This document shows positions 46,797-58,685 of a stretch of DNA of 64,000 nucleotides, piece after piece; position 1 is the first letter of the stretch, and every line of letters starts with the position of its first letter. The notes under the pieces are model-generated. The model was not told the origin of the DNA. It saw only the letters and a program-made list of their open reading frames with translations, and did no database searches. A program made the position numbers and the translations under genes. This DNA comes from Plasmodium relictum (taxonomy: Eukaryota; Apicomplexa; Aconoidasida; Haemosporida; Plasmodiidae), in the NCBI RefSeq assembly GCF_900005765.1, contig NC_041683.1, positions 434,001 through 498,000 on the forward strand. Reading direction: 5' to 3'.

Positions 46797-48086
46797 ATGT
46801 CAGTTTACATTCAGCTAACACATGATATATCAGGAACAGTTACAGCAGTAACTATTGGAGATTGGATACTTGGGATATTAAAGCAGAAAAATATTCAGGA
46901 ATATGAAGTTTTTTTTAAAAAGTTTTTAAATATATATCAAAAACAAGATAAGGAATCAGAAAGTAATAATAGATCTGAAATATTTTCTTTATTATTATCA
47001 GCTAGTGATTTTGTATTTGAAACTCTTGTTGAAACAAAAAAAAATAATAAAATTAAAGTTATAATTGATAATAAAGAAAGTGTAAAAAGTTTTAATGAAT
47101 TTTATAAGGAAGTAGAAGAATATTTTGTTATCTTAATTTCTATTTTACAATTAGAATTCAAAAGTGTAGAAGATTTAAATAATGCAACAAACAATTTTAT
47201 TAAAGCTATAAAAAATTATAATGTATTTCCAGAATTGAGACTAAAAATTTTACAATTATTATACAATTCTTTTAGTGTTAATTTTTCTTTTAGATTTCCT
47301 ACTTTTATAGCAATTTTACAATTTTCTTCGCAGAATAATATTTTTCATAATATTCTCCCATATATTAAATTTATTGATCAATGGATAAAAGAATGGAATA
47401 TCAGTTCTCGAGAAAAAAGACAAATTTATTTAATTATTGCACAGGAATTGAAAAAGCTAAAAAAATATGAAGATTCTTTTAAGCATTTAAAAAAACATAT
47501 TTATTATTTTCAAAAAGAAAGTGAAGAAGTTTTAAATCATCCAAACACAATTAATGCAAGTGTCGAATTAATAGTTGACTCCATTAATTTAAATAATAAT
47601 ATTTATTTTCATGAAATTTTAAATTTAGATGCTATACAGAATTTACAAAATATAAATGAACATCAACCATTGTTTGAATTATTAACTATTTTTTATAAAT
47701 ATAGTATTGTTGAATTTTTAACTTTTAAGAATACATATGGTGTAGATTTTTTCATGAAATACAATATTAACTTAGAAGTTTGTGAAAATAAGATATACTT
47801 ATTATCAATAATATCTTTGTTTAAAGATACTAAAATTCAAAATATTCAATTTATTTCAGAGAAATTAAACATAACTCCGTTAGAAATTGAACAAATTCTT
47901 GTTGCAGCTATTGGAAGCGGTGTTATTGATGCAAAAATTGATCAAATAAATAAAACAGTTCAAATGAAAACGACTATATTAAGACATTTCGACGATCACC
48001 ATTGGGAATTATTAAACAATCAAATTAGTAAATACATAGATAATGTTCAAAAAATATTAGACTTAACTAATCAAACTAAAATATAA
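46797..48086 (+). CDS. EIF3M: Translation initiation factor eIF3 subunit M
   Basis: This is a single exon of 429 residues, close to the usual family length (about 370-420). The N-terminal half is helical (LRLKILQLLYNSFSVNFSFR matches the 'R..IL..LYN' block). The C-terminal half holds a PCI domain: FHEILNLDAIQNLQ, then ENKIYLLSIISLF, the winged-helix turn KLNITPLEIEQILVAAIGS, GVIDAKIDQINKTVQMK and the terminal helix HHWELLNNQISKYIDNVQKI. The last two blocks follow the eIF3m signature ('K+DQ..+.V', 'W..L...L..W..N+..+'). eIF3m is part of the eIF3 complex that recruits the 40S ribosome to mRNA. The protein has little low-complexity sequence, unusual among its neighbours, as expected for a subunit buried in a large complex. 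Confidence 0.93.
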   Translation: MSVYIQLTHDISGTVTAVTIGDWILGILKQKNIQEYEVFFKKFLNIYQKQDKESESNNRSEIFSLLLSASDFVFETLVETKKNNKIKVIIDNKESVKSFNEFYKEVEEYFVILISILQLEFKSVEDLNNATNNFIKAIKNYNVFPELRLKILQLLYNSFSVNFSFRFPTFIAILQFSSQNNIFHNILPYIKFIDQWIKEWNISSREKRQIYLIIAQELKKLKKYEDSFKHLKKHIYYFQKESEEVLNHPNTINASVELIVDSINLNNNIYFHEILNLDAIQNLQNINEHQPLFELLTIFYKYSIVEFLTFKNTYGVDFFMKYNINLEVCENKIYLLSIISLFKDTKIQNIQFISEKLNITPLEIEQILVAAIGSGVIDAKIDQINKTVQMKTTILRHFDDHHWELLNNQISKYIDNVQKILDLTNQTKI

Positions 48087-49273
48087 ATTAAAAAAAGAAA
48101 AAGAATAAATTAAAATAATAAAACTACACAAAAATATTTTATATATATATATATACAAAAAATTGAAAAATTAAAGAATATAATTAAAAAAACTATTATT
48201 TTAAAAGATCTCTATTATTCTCATGATTAAATTTATTTAAATGTACCTTTTTTTTCTCCCCCTTTTTTTTTCTTCTTTCTTTTAATTCATTTCTTATAAA
48301 TTTTAAATAAAATAAAATCCCTTTTTTTTATAATTTAATAAATTTTCGTTTGAATATATTATATATAAATTTTTTACAATTTATTTTTTTTTTTTTTTCT
48401 ACTTTCTTTTTATAATTGTGTATTTTTTATTCAAAATTCACTGCAAATACAATCATTTTTATGATCTAAACCATGATAGTTATGTTAAGTTTCTTATAAT
48501 TAAAAAAAATTTTAAATAAATTTGATAATTTACATATATATATAAGTCATAATTGAGATGTACACTTCTGCATATATATATATAATTTATTTAAAAATAC
48601 TTTATTGAATCATGAATAAAACATATTGAAGTAACTTTTAATAATGTAGAAAAAAGTAAAAATAAGAATATCTTTTACACAAAACAAAAAAAAAAAAAAA
48701 AAAAAAAAAAATTCATATCTATATAAATATCCGCACGTTTTTAATAAAATATTTAAATGAATCATCCTTTTTTATTAGCAATCTCCTTTATTTTTATTTT
48801 CGTACAAAACATTGCTTCATTTTATTTATTTCAATTATAATTATTCCTTATATATATATATATATATTTAAATATATGTGTTACTAACAAAGATAATAAC
48901 ATTTTGAATTGATGATTTTTTTTAATCTAAAATATAGAATTATAATTAAAAAAAAAAAATAAATTTATTGATAATATATAGTCTTTTCAATTCATGTTGA
49001 AATACTTATAATTAAATATAATAAATTTATATATATATGCCTTAATAAATAATATAACGTTTCCATTCATATATTAATAATTTTTTTTTTTTTTTTAATA
49101 AATAAATTTGGAGTATTTTAAATATAACTTATATATATATACCTGTCTAAATTATTTTTATTTTATTTTATTTTTTTTATTTATTTTTAATAGAATTCAT
49201 TTTAAATAATTAAATAATAAAAGAATAATTTTAAAGTAATCTTTATATATATATAATGGTATTATTTCACATA
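48087..49273. other. Convergent intergenic region, no gene seen
   Basis: About 1.2 kb lies between the eIF3m stop and the stop of the minus-strand gene. It contains a 26-base poly(dA) near 48685-48711 and several T tracts. No coding or RNA feature is supported. Confidence 0.6.
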
Positions 49274-51040
49274 TTAATATACAGCAATTTTTACATCTTT
49301 TAAAAAATGCAAATTTTTATTTTTTTGATTATCGTTAAGATTTGTTTTAACTTTATATTTTTTATTATAAAAAAATTTGTCTACTTTAAAATTTTTTCCA
49401 TTCTTATTCTGATTATACCCATTATAATTTGATGTTTTTATATAAGAATTTCCGTTATACAATTTATTATTTTTTTTCATATTTCCTATATTAAAGTTCA
49501 TTGAATCATGATTTAATTTTGCATTATGCTCTAAATTGAATGTAACAAAATTTCTATTTAAATAAGTTTTTTTCTTCTTTTTCTCAGCAATATTTTTCGG
49601 AGTATTTAAAGAATTATCTTTATACATATTTATATTTAGAAATTCTTTTAGATTTTTTGCATAATTTTTTGTTTTCATATTATATGAATTTGCTATTTTA
49701 TCCTTATATGTATTATTAATATTTTCTTTTACATTATTATCATTATTACTTCTATTTTTATCATTCTTTTCTTTATCATTTAAACAAATTTCTTCCTTAC
49801 TTAGGTTTTTATCTCCATCTTCTGACAAATAAATTGGTATTGGAATCTGTTCGGGTTTTGGTGATCTCATGTATAAGGGTATTACAAATAAATTTGCATC
49901 TTCTTCTTTTTTTAGTTTTTTTGTTTCTTCATTTTTTAAACTATTATTTTTGCACAGTTCTACTTTTGATTCATGATTTAAAAGATTTGGAGAAGAAAAG
50001 GAAAATAAAGTTTTCGATGATGCAGGCTTTAAAACACTCTCATATATTTTGCTATGATAATTTTTTTCTGAATGTTTCATTATTTTTATAATTTTATTAC
50101 TGTTATTTTCTATATCTATATTATTAAGGCAATTGTTTTTGTTATTTTTATCATTTAACATTAGTGAATTATCTTCATAGTTCTTATTTGCACCTTTAAT
50201 TAATGAAATATAAAATTTTTTAGTAGTATTTTCTTCACTATTATTATTATTAATATTATCATTGTTATTATTCACGTATTCTATAAAATTTTTGTCTTCC
50301 ATATTGGTAAAATGATTTTCTCCTGTCTTTCTTTTAATTTCATGATTATCTTTAATATTATCACTTTTTTGTTCTACCTCTTCTAATTCAGTACTAATAC
50401 TTATTTTTTTATTATTTACTTTAATATTCTTGTTTCCTTTTTTTGTATATTCCTTTTGATTTTCAATTTCTTTTTCTTCTATTCCTTTATCAGATATTAT
50501 TTCTTCAATGGAATTTTCTTTAACATCTTTCAATAATAAATTAAAAAGCTCTTGTGTTGAAGAAAACTTAAAACCTTCTTTTGATTTTTTTAAGGATACA
50601 GTTTTTTCGGTTTTTGTTTTTTTGTTTTTTTTTTTTTTCTCTTTATTTTCTTTATTATCTTCTTTTTCTTTGTTACAAATTTTTTTTAATGTTTCTTCAT
50701 TTTTCATTATTTCTGTTGGTCTTTTAAGTATTTTTATGATACATTTTTTTTTATTCATTTCTTTTTTCTTTTCTTTTATTTCCATATTCTTTTTTTCAAT
50801 TTCTAATTTCGATTCTCTGGAATTTCTTTTTAATAAACTGGCCCTCCTATAAGTTTCCTTTCTCTTGTTACACAGTTCATAATGATTATTTTTTTTGTAA
50901 TTTTGTAATTTATAATAATTATAATAATTCTTATATCTATTATAGCCATTATAATTATTTCTTTTGCTGTAAAAACATCCTTTAGTGTAATATACACTAA
51001 AGTATATTTTTTTGGGCTTTTTGTAACTATTTACTATCAT
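49274..51040 (-). CDS. Unassigned Lys/Asn-rich protein with PNRC/Edc1-like proline motif
   Basis: This is a single exon of 588 residues. The N-terminus is Tyr/Asn/Lys-rich (NYNGYNRYKNYYNYYKL), followed by a strongly basic/acidic coiled-coil-like stretch at about 75-150 (ESKLEIEKKNMEIKEKKKE). One hydrophobic block (FSSTQELFNLLLKDV, near 165) and one proline block stand out from the low complexity. The proline block, at about residues 385-402, reads VIPLYMRSPKPEQIPIPIYL. It has the spacing S-P-x-P-x-x-(L/I)-P-x-P followed by an aromatic residue, seen in PNRC and fungal Edc1 proteins that bind the EVH1 domain of the decapping factor Dcp1. This suggests an mRNA decay role but is a short-motif inference only. 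No membrane segment or signal peptide is seen. Confidence 0.75.
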   Translation of the reverse strand: MIVNSYKKPKKIYFSVYYTKGCFYSKRNNYNGYNRYKNYYNYYKLQNYKKNNHYELCNKRKETYRRASLLKRNSRESKLEIEKKNMEIKEKKKEMNKKKCIIKILKRPTEIMKNEETLKKICNKEKEDNKENKEKKKKNKKTKTEKTVSLKKSKEGFKFSSTQELFNLLLKDVKENSIEEIISDKGIEEKEIENQKEYTKKGNKNIKVNNKKISISTELEEVEQKSDNIKDNHEIKRKTGENHFTNMEDKNFIEYVNNNNDNINNNNSEENTTKKFYISLIKGANKNYEDNSLMLNDKNNKNNCLNNIDIENNSNKIIKIMKHSEKNYHSKIYESVLKPASSKTLFSFSSPNLLNHESKVELCKNNSLKNEETKKLKKEEDANLFVIPLYMRSPKPEQIPIPIYLSEDGDKNLSKEEICLNDKEKNDKNRSNNDNNVKENINNTYKDKIANSYNMKTKNYAKNLKEFLNINMYKDNSLNTPKNIAEKKKKKTYLNRNFVTFNLEHNAKLNHDSMNFNIGNMKKNNKLYNGNSYIKTSNYNGYNQNKNGKNFKVDKFFYNKKYKVKTNLNDNQKNKNLHFLKDVKIAVY

Positions 51041-51259
51041 TTTGTTGAAGTATAAATATATACATTTAATGATATATACTCGTTAATTAAAAAAAAAGTT
51101 ATGTCTATATATATATTTTTTTTTTTACAAAAAAGGAAGATAAAAGAAAAAAAAAACTATATATATAAATAATACTATTTATGTAAATAAAATTATTATG
51201 TATATAAACATATAAATATATATATGTGAATAATATTAAATACTTAAAAAAAAAATCTT

Positions 51260-51282
51260 TATCTATCTATCTATCTATCTAT
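51260..51282. repeat. (ATCT)n microsatellite
   Basis: There are about five tandem ATCT units followed directly by an (AT)n run to 51294. Confidence 0.95.
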
Positions 51283-54200
51283 ATATATATATATGTAAAC
51301 AATGTTATATATAAAAATAAACAATAAAAAAGGGGAAAAAAAAAAAAAACAAATTATATAAATACGGCCTCAAATTTTATTCTTAAAAAAAAAAAAGTAT
51401 TTATGTATTTTAAAATTAAGTATATAATTTCCTTTTTTTTTTTTTTTTTTTTTATATATAGAGTTTTCAAAATAATTTAATTATTAAATTTTAATTAAAA
51501 ACAAAAAAGAAAAAACAACAAAAAAAAAAAATAAATAAAAAATAAAAAAATGCATAAAATTATGTTATCTATTCACAAAAAATATATCTATATATATATT
51601 ATATATATATTTTTTTTTCATAAAATTAATTTAAAATAAAGAAAAGTGTAATTCTTTTTCCTATTGATAGTATTTAAAATTTTCTCCTCTTTATAATGAT
51701 GAATACATAAATATAAATGCATAGTTTTAGTTTTATTATGTCAATTTTTCCTTTTTGTTTATAATAAAATATACTATAAGAAATGAATATACATAATTAT
51801 ATATCCTTAAAATAAAATTTAAACACATAAATGATATCAAAATAAATATTAAAAAAACAAAAAAAATTTAAATAATAAATAAAAAAGTGAATTTTTGTTG
51901 TAACTTACAAATATAACTATGGTGATATTGTTATATTTACTCTTAAATAAAAAAACATTTAGAAGATAATAATAAATTAAAAATATATATATATATATAC
52001 ATGTCTTTAAGTATTATAATTTGTTAAAAATATTTAACAAAATATATATAAACAGTTTCATATGCTTAAAAAAAAAAAATGTATAATACTTTTTATTTTT
52101 ACTTTAATATTTGTATTCATATATATTAATTATTAATATTTTTTTGTTTTGATTATCCTCAATCTATTATTATTAAATATATTTTAAATTACTATTTATT
52201 CTGATTTTATTCGAATATATTTTATTTAAAAATAAATAATACGTTTAAAAAAATTTACATTTTAAATATATATTTTTTTTTTTTTTATCTAATAAAATTA
52301 TTTTCCATATATATATAACATAAAAAAAACTATTGTTATTATTACATGTTTATATTAAATTATTTTCATTTTTTTTTTTTTTTATTTACCTATTTTACAT
52401 CATTATTTCAACTTCATTATTAATATATATATATGCATATGAATTTTTTTTTTCTCTATATAGTAAATTTAGGTTTTAATAGTTTCTCAAAAATAAAAAT
52501 AATATATATTTATATAATCCATCTTAATAAACATAATTGTTATGTAAGTATACTCATTTTTTTCTATCCGATACTAAAAATACTAAGTTAAAATACACAT
52601 TTTCATATTTTTCACACAAAATTTATACTGAAATATACAATTTCATATTTTCTTCTTATTGATAAAACGTATATATATGCATGTATATCTCTTTAAAAGT
52701 GATAAAATGTAGTTTATTTTAATTTATATATATAATCAATTCTTCTCATTATATTCATATATTCTTTCTCATGAATATATTCCTTCCATTTCAAAAAAAA
52801 AAAAAAATAAAATAAAATAAAAATTTGGATATATATATAATAACGTTACAACAAAAAAAAAAAAAATATATATATATATTATAAAATAAATATATTAAAA
52901 TAATTTATATTAAAAGTATAGTATATGTATTATAAATTTTTTTAAATTTCAATTTAAACAAAGAATAAAACTCAGTAAATACGTTTTTTTTTTTTTTTTT
53001 AAAGTAATTTATTTTCTAAAATAAACAAATAAAATAAATGAATATATAAAAAAAAAAAAAAAGACTAATCAATTCTTTGTATTAAATATGATATTGGGAT
53101 AACATAAAACTATTATATGAGCCATGTAACTTAAATTTTTCTTAATAATAAGAAAAACTTACAAAAAAATAAAATATTAATTTTTTTTTTTAGTCTTTCC
53201 TTATTTATTTTATACTAAAAGCTAAATAAAAAAAAATAAAAACATATAGCTAAATGGTATGAAATATATGTATGTCTCTTTAAAAAAAAATATGTATATA
53301 CATAAATTCATTAAATAATAATGTAATTAAATATATTAAAATGGATATATATGTGACTACTAAAATCACACATGTGCCATTAAAAAAAAAAAAAAAATTA
53401 ATTATTTTAATATAATGAAGTATAGAAAATTTATGAAGAAAATAAAAATAAAAATAAATAATTACAATAATACAAATATAATAATAAAATATCTTGTATA
53501 AACATAGGAAAAATAAAAAAATAAAATTTTTTTCTATATCATCCTATATTCAACAATAAAAAAAAAGAAAAATAAAATAAAATTTATTTAAAAAAAAATT
53601 AATATACGAATAAAATACAGGTATATATTACATATAAAAATATATACAATTAAAAACAAAAAAAAACAAAAGATTAAAAAAAATGTTTTATAAATCCTCT
53701 CAAATCTTTTTACGTTTTTTTTTTATTATTTTCATTAAATTCTTTATATATTTGAGTAATTATTTACATTTAACTTAAAAAAAATTAAACAATTAAAAAA
53801 ATCTTACAGCGTAAATATTTTTTTTTTTTTTTTATTACAGCTTAATATAAAAAAAAAAAAAAAAATAAATGTTGCACTAAAAAAAAAGATGCACAGTCAA
53901 ATTAAGGCAGAGTAAGAATTTCAAATAAATGTACATCAAAATAAAAAAAATATAGCAATAAAAAAAAAATATGTAAATATTTTGTAAAAATTCAATTTTT
54001 TTATTTTAATTTTTATTTTATTTTGCGTATTATTAAATAAAACTCTGAAGAAAACTTTTTTGTAAAAATGTACATAAAAAAAAAAAAAAATTACGTATTT
54101 TTCATTGCTTTTACTATTAAACTTTGAAATTTTTTTTAAATAATTAAAAAATATTTTCTATACTTGACCTTTGAGATTAAAAACATTTATTTTTTTTTTT

Positions 54201-56242
54201 GGGGATAAAAATAAAATAAAAGTTCAATAATACAAGTATTTATTATTTATTGTTCCATTATTTTTGTAATAAGTTGTTTAAATGTAATAAGAATAATATT
54301 CAATTATTTTATTTTCATTCAAATAAGAATTTATATATCTCATCTATATTGTACTTATATTAATATGAACTCATTTTATAAAATCAAAACAGTTAATATT
54401 ACTATAAAAAATTTAAATAAAAATATATAAGGTTAACTATTTTTTACAACTTTAATTATTTCAAAAGTTTCATTGGCTATTCATAGCATAATTTTTTCTT
54501 GGAATTTTCTTTATTAATATTAAATTTGTTCATAAAATGATATATTTTTAATTAAAACAAAAAAAAAAAAAATTTAAGATTTACATATATATATATATAT
54601 GAAATAACGCACAACTAAAATTTTAAGAAATATTTGAGTAAACAAAACTAAATAATAATTTTCTTTTTAATTCTGCTCAAAATAAAATTTGAATGTTAAT
54701 GTATATTATTAAATAAGTGGTAAAATGAAATATATTCTATTTTAATTAATAAAAGCTTGAAACAAATTTCTCAATTTAATAATAATTAAACTTAAATTAT
54801 GAAAAGTAAAATTATAAATAATAATATTAGGAAAAAATAAACATATATATATGTTTTAATAAGCATATTAAAAAAATATATATAGAAATGAAAATATAAT
54901 ATGTTGCATATATTTATATAAAATGCATACTTAAAATATTATGGTAATAAAATTATTCAGTAAATGAAGTTGGTAAAATGAAAATAAGTACAAAAAAAAA
55001 AAAAAAAGTTATAATTCCTTCAAATTAAGTAGTTATAAACTTCCACAATATCTAAAAACACATTTATTTAAATTCCATTTTATATCATATTAATATTATA
55101 CATTCAATGTCAGTTTCTAAAAAAAACATTTTATCAATTTATTATATTTTCTGCAAATGTACTTTATTTATTTAAATATTTTCAAGTAACAAAAAAAATA
55201 TATATATAAGTGCATGAATTTATATATTCTTTGCTGTGAAATATATAAGAAATTATGCTTAAAAATAAAATAGTATTCTCCAACTTTTTTTTTTATTTAT
55301 TTAAAAATAATTTAGTCTTAAAATAACTTACATTTTTTTTTTCCATTTAAAAAAAAAATTTGATGCAACTTGCGATCAATAAATATAATAAAGTATAAAA
55401 AATTTATAAAAAACGATTATTATTAACGATTTTCTTTTAATGAGCAAAAAACATCTTTTTCTTTTTTTTTTTTTTACTTTACTAATTTATTGAACAAAAT
55501 GAAGAATTATACAGTTTATAATAAAGAATAAAAAAGTTAAAGTAAAAAGAAAATTTATATTTAAATGCATGTTAAATTTATTAAAAAAAAATATAATTTT
55601 TTCATTTAAAGGCATGCAATTTTGTTATTTTTGAACACATAGCTATATAAAGAAAGTTTTTAAGTTTCAATAAAAGTAAAATAAATTAAAATATATATTT
55701 TTTTTTTATTATTATTAATTATTATTATCTAATTTTCTTTTCTAATTTAAATAGAGAATTTAAATAAAAATTGTTTAAGAAAAATTCTGATAAATAAATA
55801 AATCAATACAAAAAAAAAAAAAAAAAATTCATAACTAGTTCAAATGTATTATTGATTAAAAAAGTATAATAAGATTTACTAACATGCATGATTAAATTTT
55901 TTAAATTTTCACAAAGATTTTTTTTTTACCTTTTCAAAATTTTTTTTTTTTGTACTTAGTTTATACATTTTATGGCTTAAAAATATACGAAGATTCATAT
56001 ATATGTTAAGTAAAAGGAAAAATAAATACTATAAAAAGAGTTATTCTCCTCTCTTTTTTTTTTGTCCCATATTTTTTATTTTTCAAGTTAAAGTTTGTGC
56101 ATAATAAATTTTAACAAGATATGAGGTTGCAACAATTTAATTTTAATTATTTTTGAAATTAAATTATTACATGCACATAGCGTTGACAAATTATTCTGTG
56201 CAAAAACAATTTTTAAGGAGTTAAATATGTAAGTATATACAC

Positions 56243-56273
<31 letters not shown>

Positions 56274-56430
56274 TATATTTAGTAATTTTTTCTCAATTAA
56301 ATAGGAGACATTAAATAATAAATGAAGAAGAAATGATAATATCAAATCTGAATTTTTTTTTTTTTAAATATGTTAACAATATAATCTTCAAAAATATTTG
56401 AATTATTAATTTTTGGGAAAAAGCACTTTT

Positions 56431-56440
56431 CCCCCCCCCC
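56431..56440. repeat. C10 homopolymer tract
   Basis: Ten consecutive C (G10 on the minus strand) lie about 520 bp upstream of the LSm gene start, in DNA where C and G are otherwise rare. It is flanked by TTTT and TATTATC. Confidence 0.95.
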
Positions 56441-56956
56441 TATTATCTCATATATTCATTTATTTGAAAGGCCAATATACTTATTAAATTTTATAGTATA
56501 TAATCTATGGAAAAACTTAGAAAGAAAAAAAAGAATTATAAAACGAATGGAAATTCTGTATTGAAATATAAATTTTTTTTAAAATACTTTAAAAAAAAAA
56601 TTAAAAAGTCTTATTATTCTACTCATTTATATTTAAATAAAATACTTCTATAACAAAATTCTTGAATATATTTATTAATAAAAAAAAATGTTATAAGATG
56701 TAAAGTTTTTTTTTATAATATTTATTTTAATTAAAAATAACATATATTCTTTAATAAATTAAATTATTTACATGTTAAAATTTTTTTCTTTATTTTTCTC
56801 TAAAAAATTTAAAAAAAAAAAAAAAAAGGAATTTTTTTTATACTTTTTCTATTTTGGTTCTTTTGAAATGAAATACATTTTAATATTTTGATATCAATGT
56901 TATTTTTTTTCTTGAATTTTTTTTTTTAATGCTTCTATTAAAATTTAAATATAAGA

Positions 56957-57568
56957 ATGAATTCTTCAATTAATGAACCTGATAAAGATAATATATTAAA
57001 AGGAATAGGAAATATAAAAATTGCGAGGGATTTGCTAGAAGTAAAAGCTTCTTTATATAGTTCTATAATTTTAATTTTTTTAAAATATTATTTCACTAAG
57101 AAATAATATATATATTTTTTTGATACACATTTTTATTTAAATTTTAGATTATAATGAACAACTGTGATCACGCTAATTTTAAAATTACAATAAAAGACAA
57201 AAGAGAGTTTTATGGTTGTTTAGCATATGTGGATAAATATTATTTATTCCTTATTGATTGTGAAGAACATTATATAGGTATATAATATTATATATTTTCA
57301 TTTTTTTTATTCTATCAAAATATAAAAAATTGAATAATACTTATAATGTAAATTATTATTTTTAAAATACTTTTTAGTATTTTAACATTATACTTCAACT
57401 ATCATAAAACTGAAGTAGCTATAACCAATTATAATTTTTTTTTTTTAAGGAAATCAAAGTTATATAAGAAATTGTGGTGATATTTTAATTCCATTAAAAA
57501 TAGTTAAATTAATAGAAATTAAAAAAAGTTATTTTGATAACTGTTATAAAAAACTGAAAAATATATAA
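56957..57568 (+). CDS. LSm-fold protein resembling NAA38 (NatC auxiliary subunit)
   Basis: There are three exons: 56957-57040, 57148-57277 and 57450-57568, GT-AG and in phase, 333 nt and 110 residues. Exon 1 encodes MNSSINEPDKDNILKGIGNI. Exons 2 and 3 encode an Sm fold: FKITIKDKREFYGCLAYVDK is the Sm1 motif (strand, D-x-R-x-F-x-G, D-K), then YYLFLIDCEEHY, and Sm2-like RNCGDILIPLKIVKLIEI. The Sm2 loop lacks the 'RG' of RNA-binding LSm rings and has 'GDILIPLKIV', closer to NAA38/LSMD1 ('G..+VPG..IV'). NAA38 is a small subunit of the NatC N-terminal acetyltransferase. A divergent LSm of other function remains possible. The stop lies 132 bp from the TRAPPC3 stop on the other strand. Confidence 0.82.
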
Positions 57569-57700
57569 ATTTTTTTTTTTTTTATAACGAAATATATGGC
57601 ATTTAATCGATTTTTTTATTTTTTGCGTTATATATTTTTTTTTCATATAGAAAATTAAACTTATAATATTATTTTAAAAAAAATTCTATAAAATTAAGTT

Positions 57701-58646
57701 TTATGATTCTTCATCATTCAGAATTTCTTCTTTCATAACCTATGAGAAAATAATAAAAATAAAAAAATAATTAACAATTATTTTAATATTTAGTCACAAA
57801 AAAATATATAATTAAAATTACTTCTTTTAGTTGAATATAGATTTCGTAATAATCATCTCCTTTCAGCATGTCTTTAACAAAGTAACAGTTAACTTTGATT
57901 CTAATCTAAATTAAAGAAAAAGAAAAAAATTGTAATTTTTTTTTTTTTATGATAAGATATATTTTTTTTACTAATAATTATTTCAACAATTATAGATATT
58001 ATAAATAATTACTTGCTCTAACGCTCCTTTTATAACACCACACAGTAAACTACAATAATTTAAAGAAGACAATGATTTTGGTAATTCGACAAAATCGCTT
58101 AATGGGTTACTATCAAAAATTATAGAATAAATATTTGATTCTTTATTTATACAATTAACAGTTCCACTTATTCCTAGGAACATTTTAAATGCTACCTAAA
58201 TATATGTTAAATTTATTAAAATATATAAATATTTATACATACACATAAATTTCTTTTCTGTTAATATTTATTTTAAAGTATTTTTATTAAAATTAATTTT
58301 TCTATTTTATTGTCTTATTATAATTTTTTTTTTTAATTTTTACTTTTGCTATAACTTCCACAGTTTCTTCAAAATCTTCACAAAATGAAATATCAGATTT
58401 AGCTAAAAATTCTTCAATTAACCTTATACCTATGTTATATCCCCTAAAAATTAAAATATTATTGAGTATATATATATATATGCAATAATTAAACTATAAA
58501 AAAATTTGTATTACATTTTTTCTAATTGTTCATTAACTTCATCTACTAATTCTAAATCTTTTAACAACTGACTTACTAAAGCCCCATATGTTAATGACAA
58601 CAATTCCGAATTCTGTCAAATATGAGAATAAAAAAAAAAAAGAGTT

Positions 58647-58685
<39 letters not shown>

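Larger units (their letters stand above)
51041..56956. other. 5.9-kb gene-free divergent intergenic region
   Basis: No ORF above chance length was found on either strand over 5.9 kb between two divergent starts, the largest gap in the window. The sequence is nearly all A and T with frequent homopolymers. It holds an ATCT microsatellite (51260-51282), a C10 tract (56431-56440) and one isolated exon-like islet at 53889-53911 (ATG, seven codons, then GTAAGA) with no partner exon that I can find. The minus-strand frame at 56088-56345 is low-complexity and looks like chance. It could hold long UTRs, a noncoding transcript or simply spacer. Confidence 0.6.

Noticed and set aside
56088-56345. 85-residue minus-strand frame
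   Set aside because: It includes a (TA)n run translated as alternating Ile/Tyr and has no recognisable family.
51041-56956. Candidate centromere
   Set aside because: The size would fit and the A/T content is high, but similar A/T content occurs in all spacers here, I see no long imperfect tandem arrays, and no chromatin data are available.
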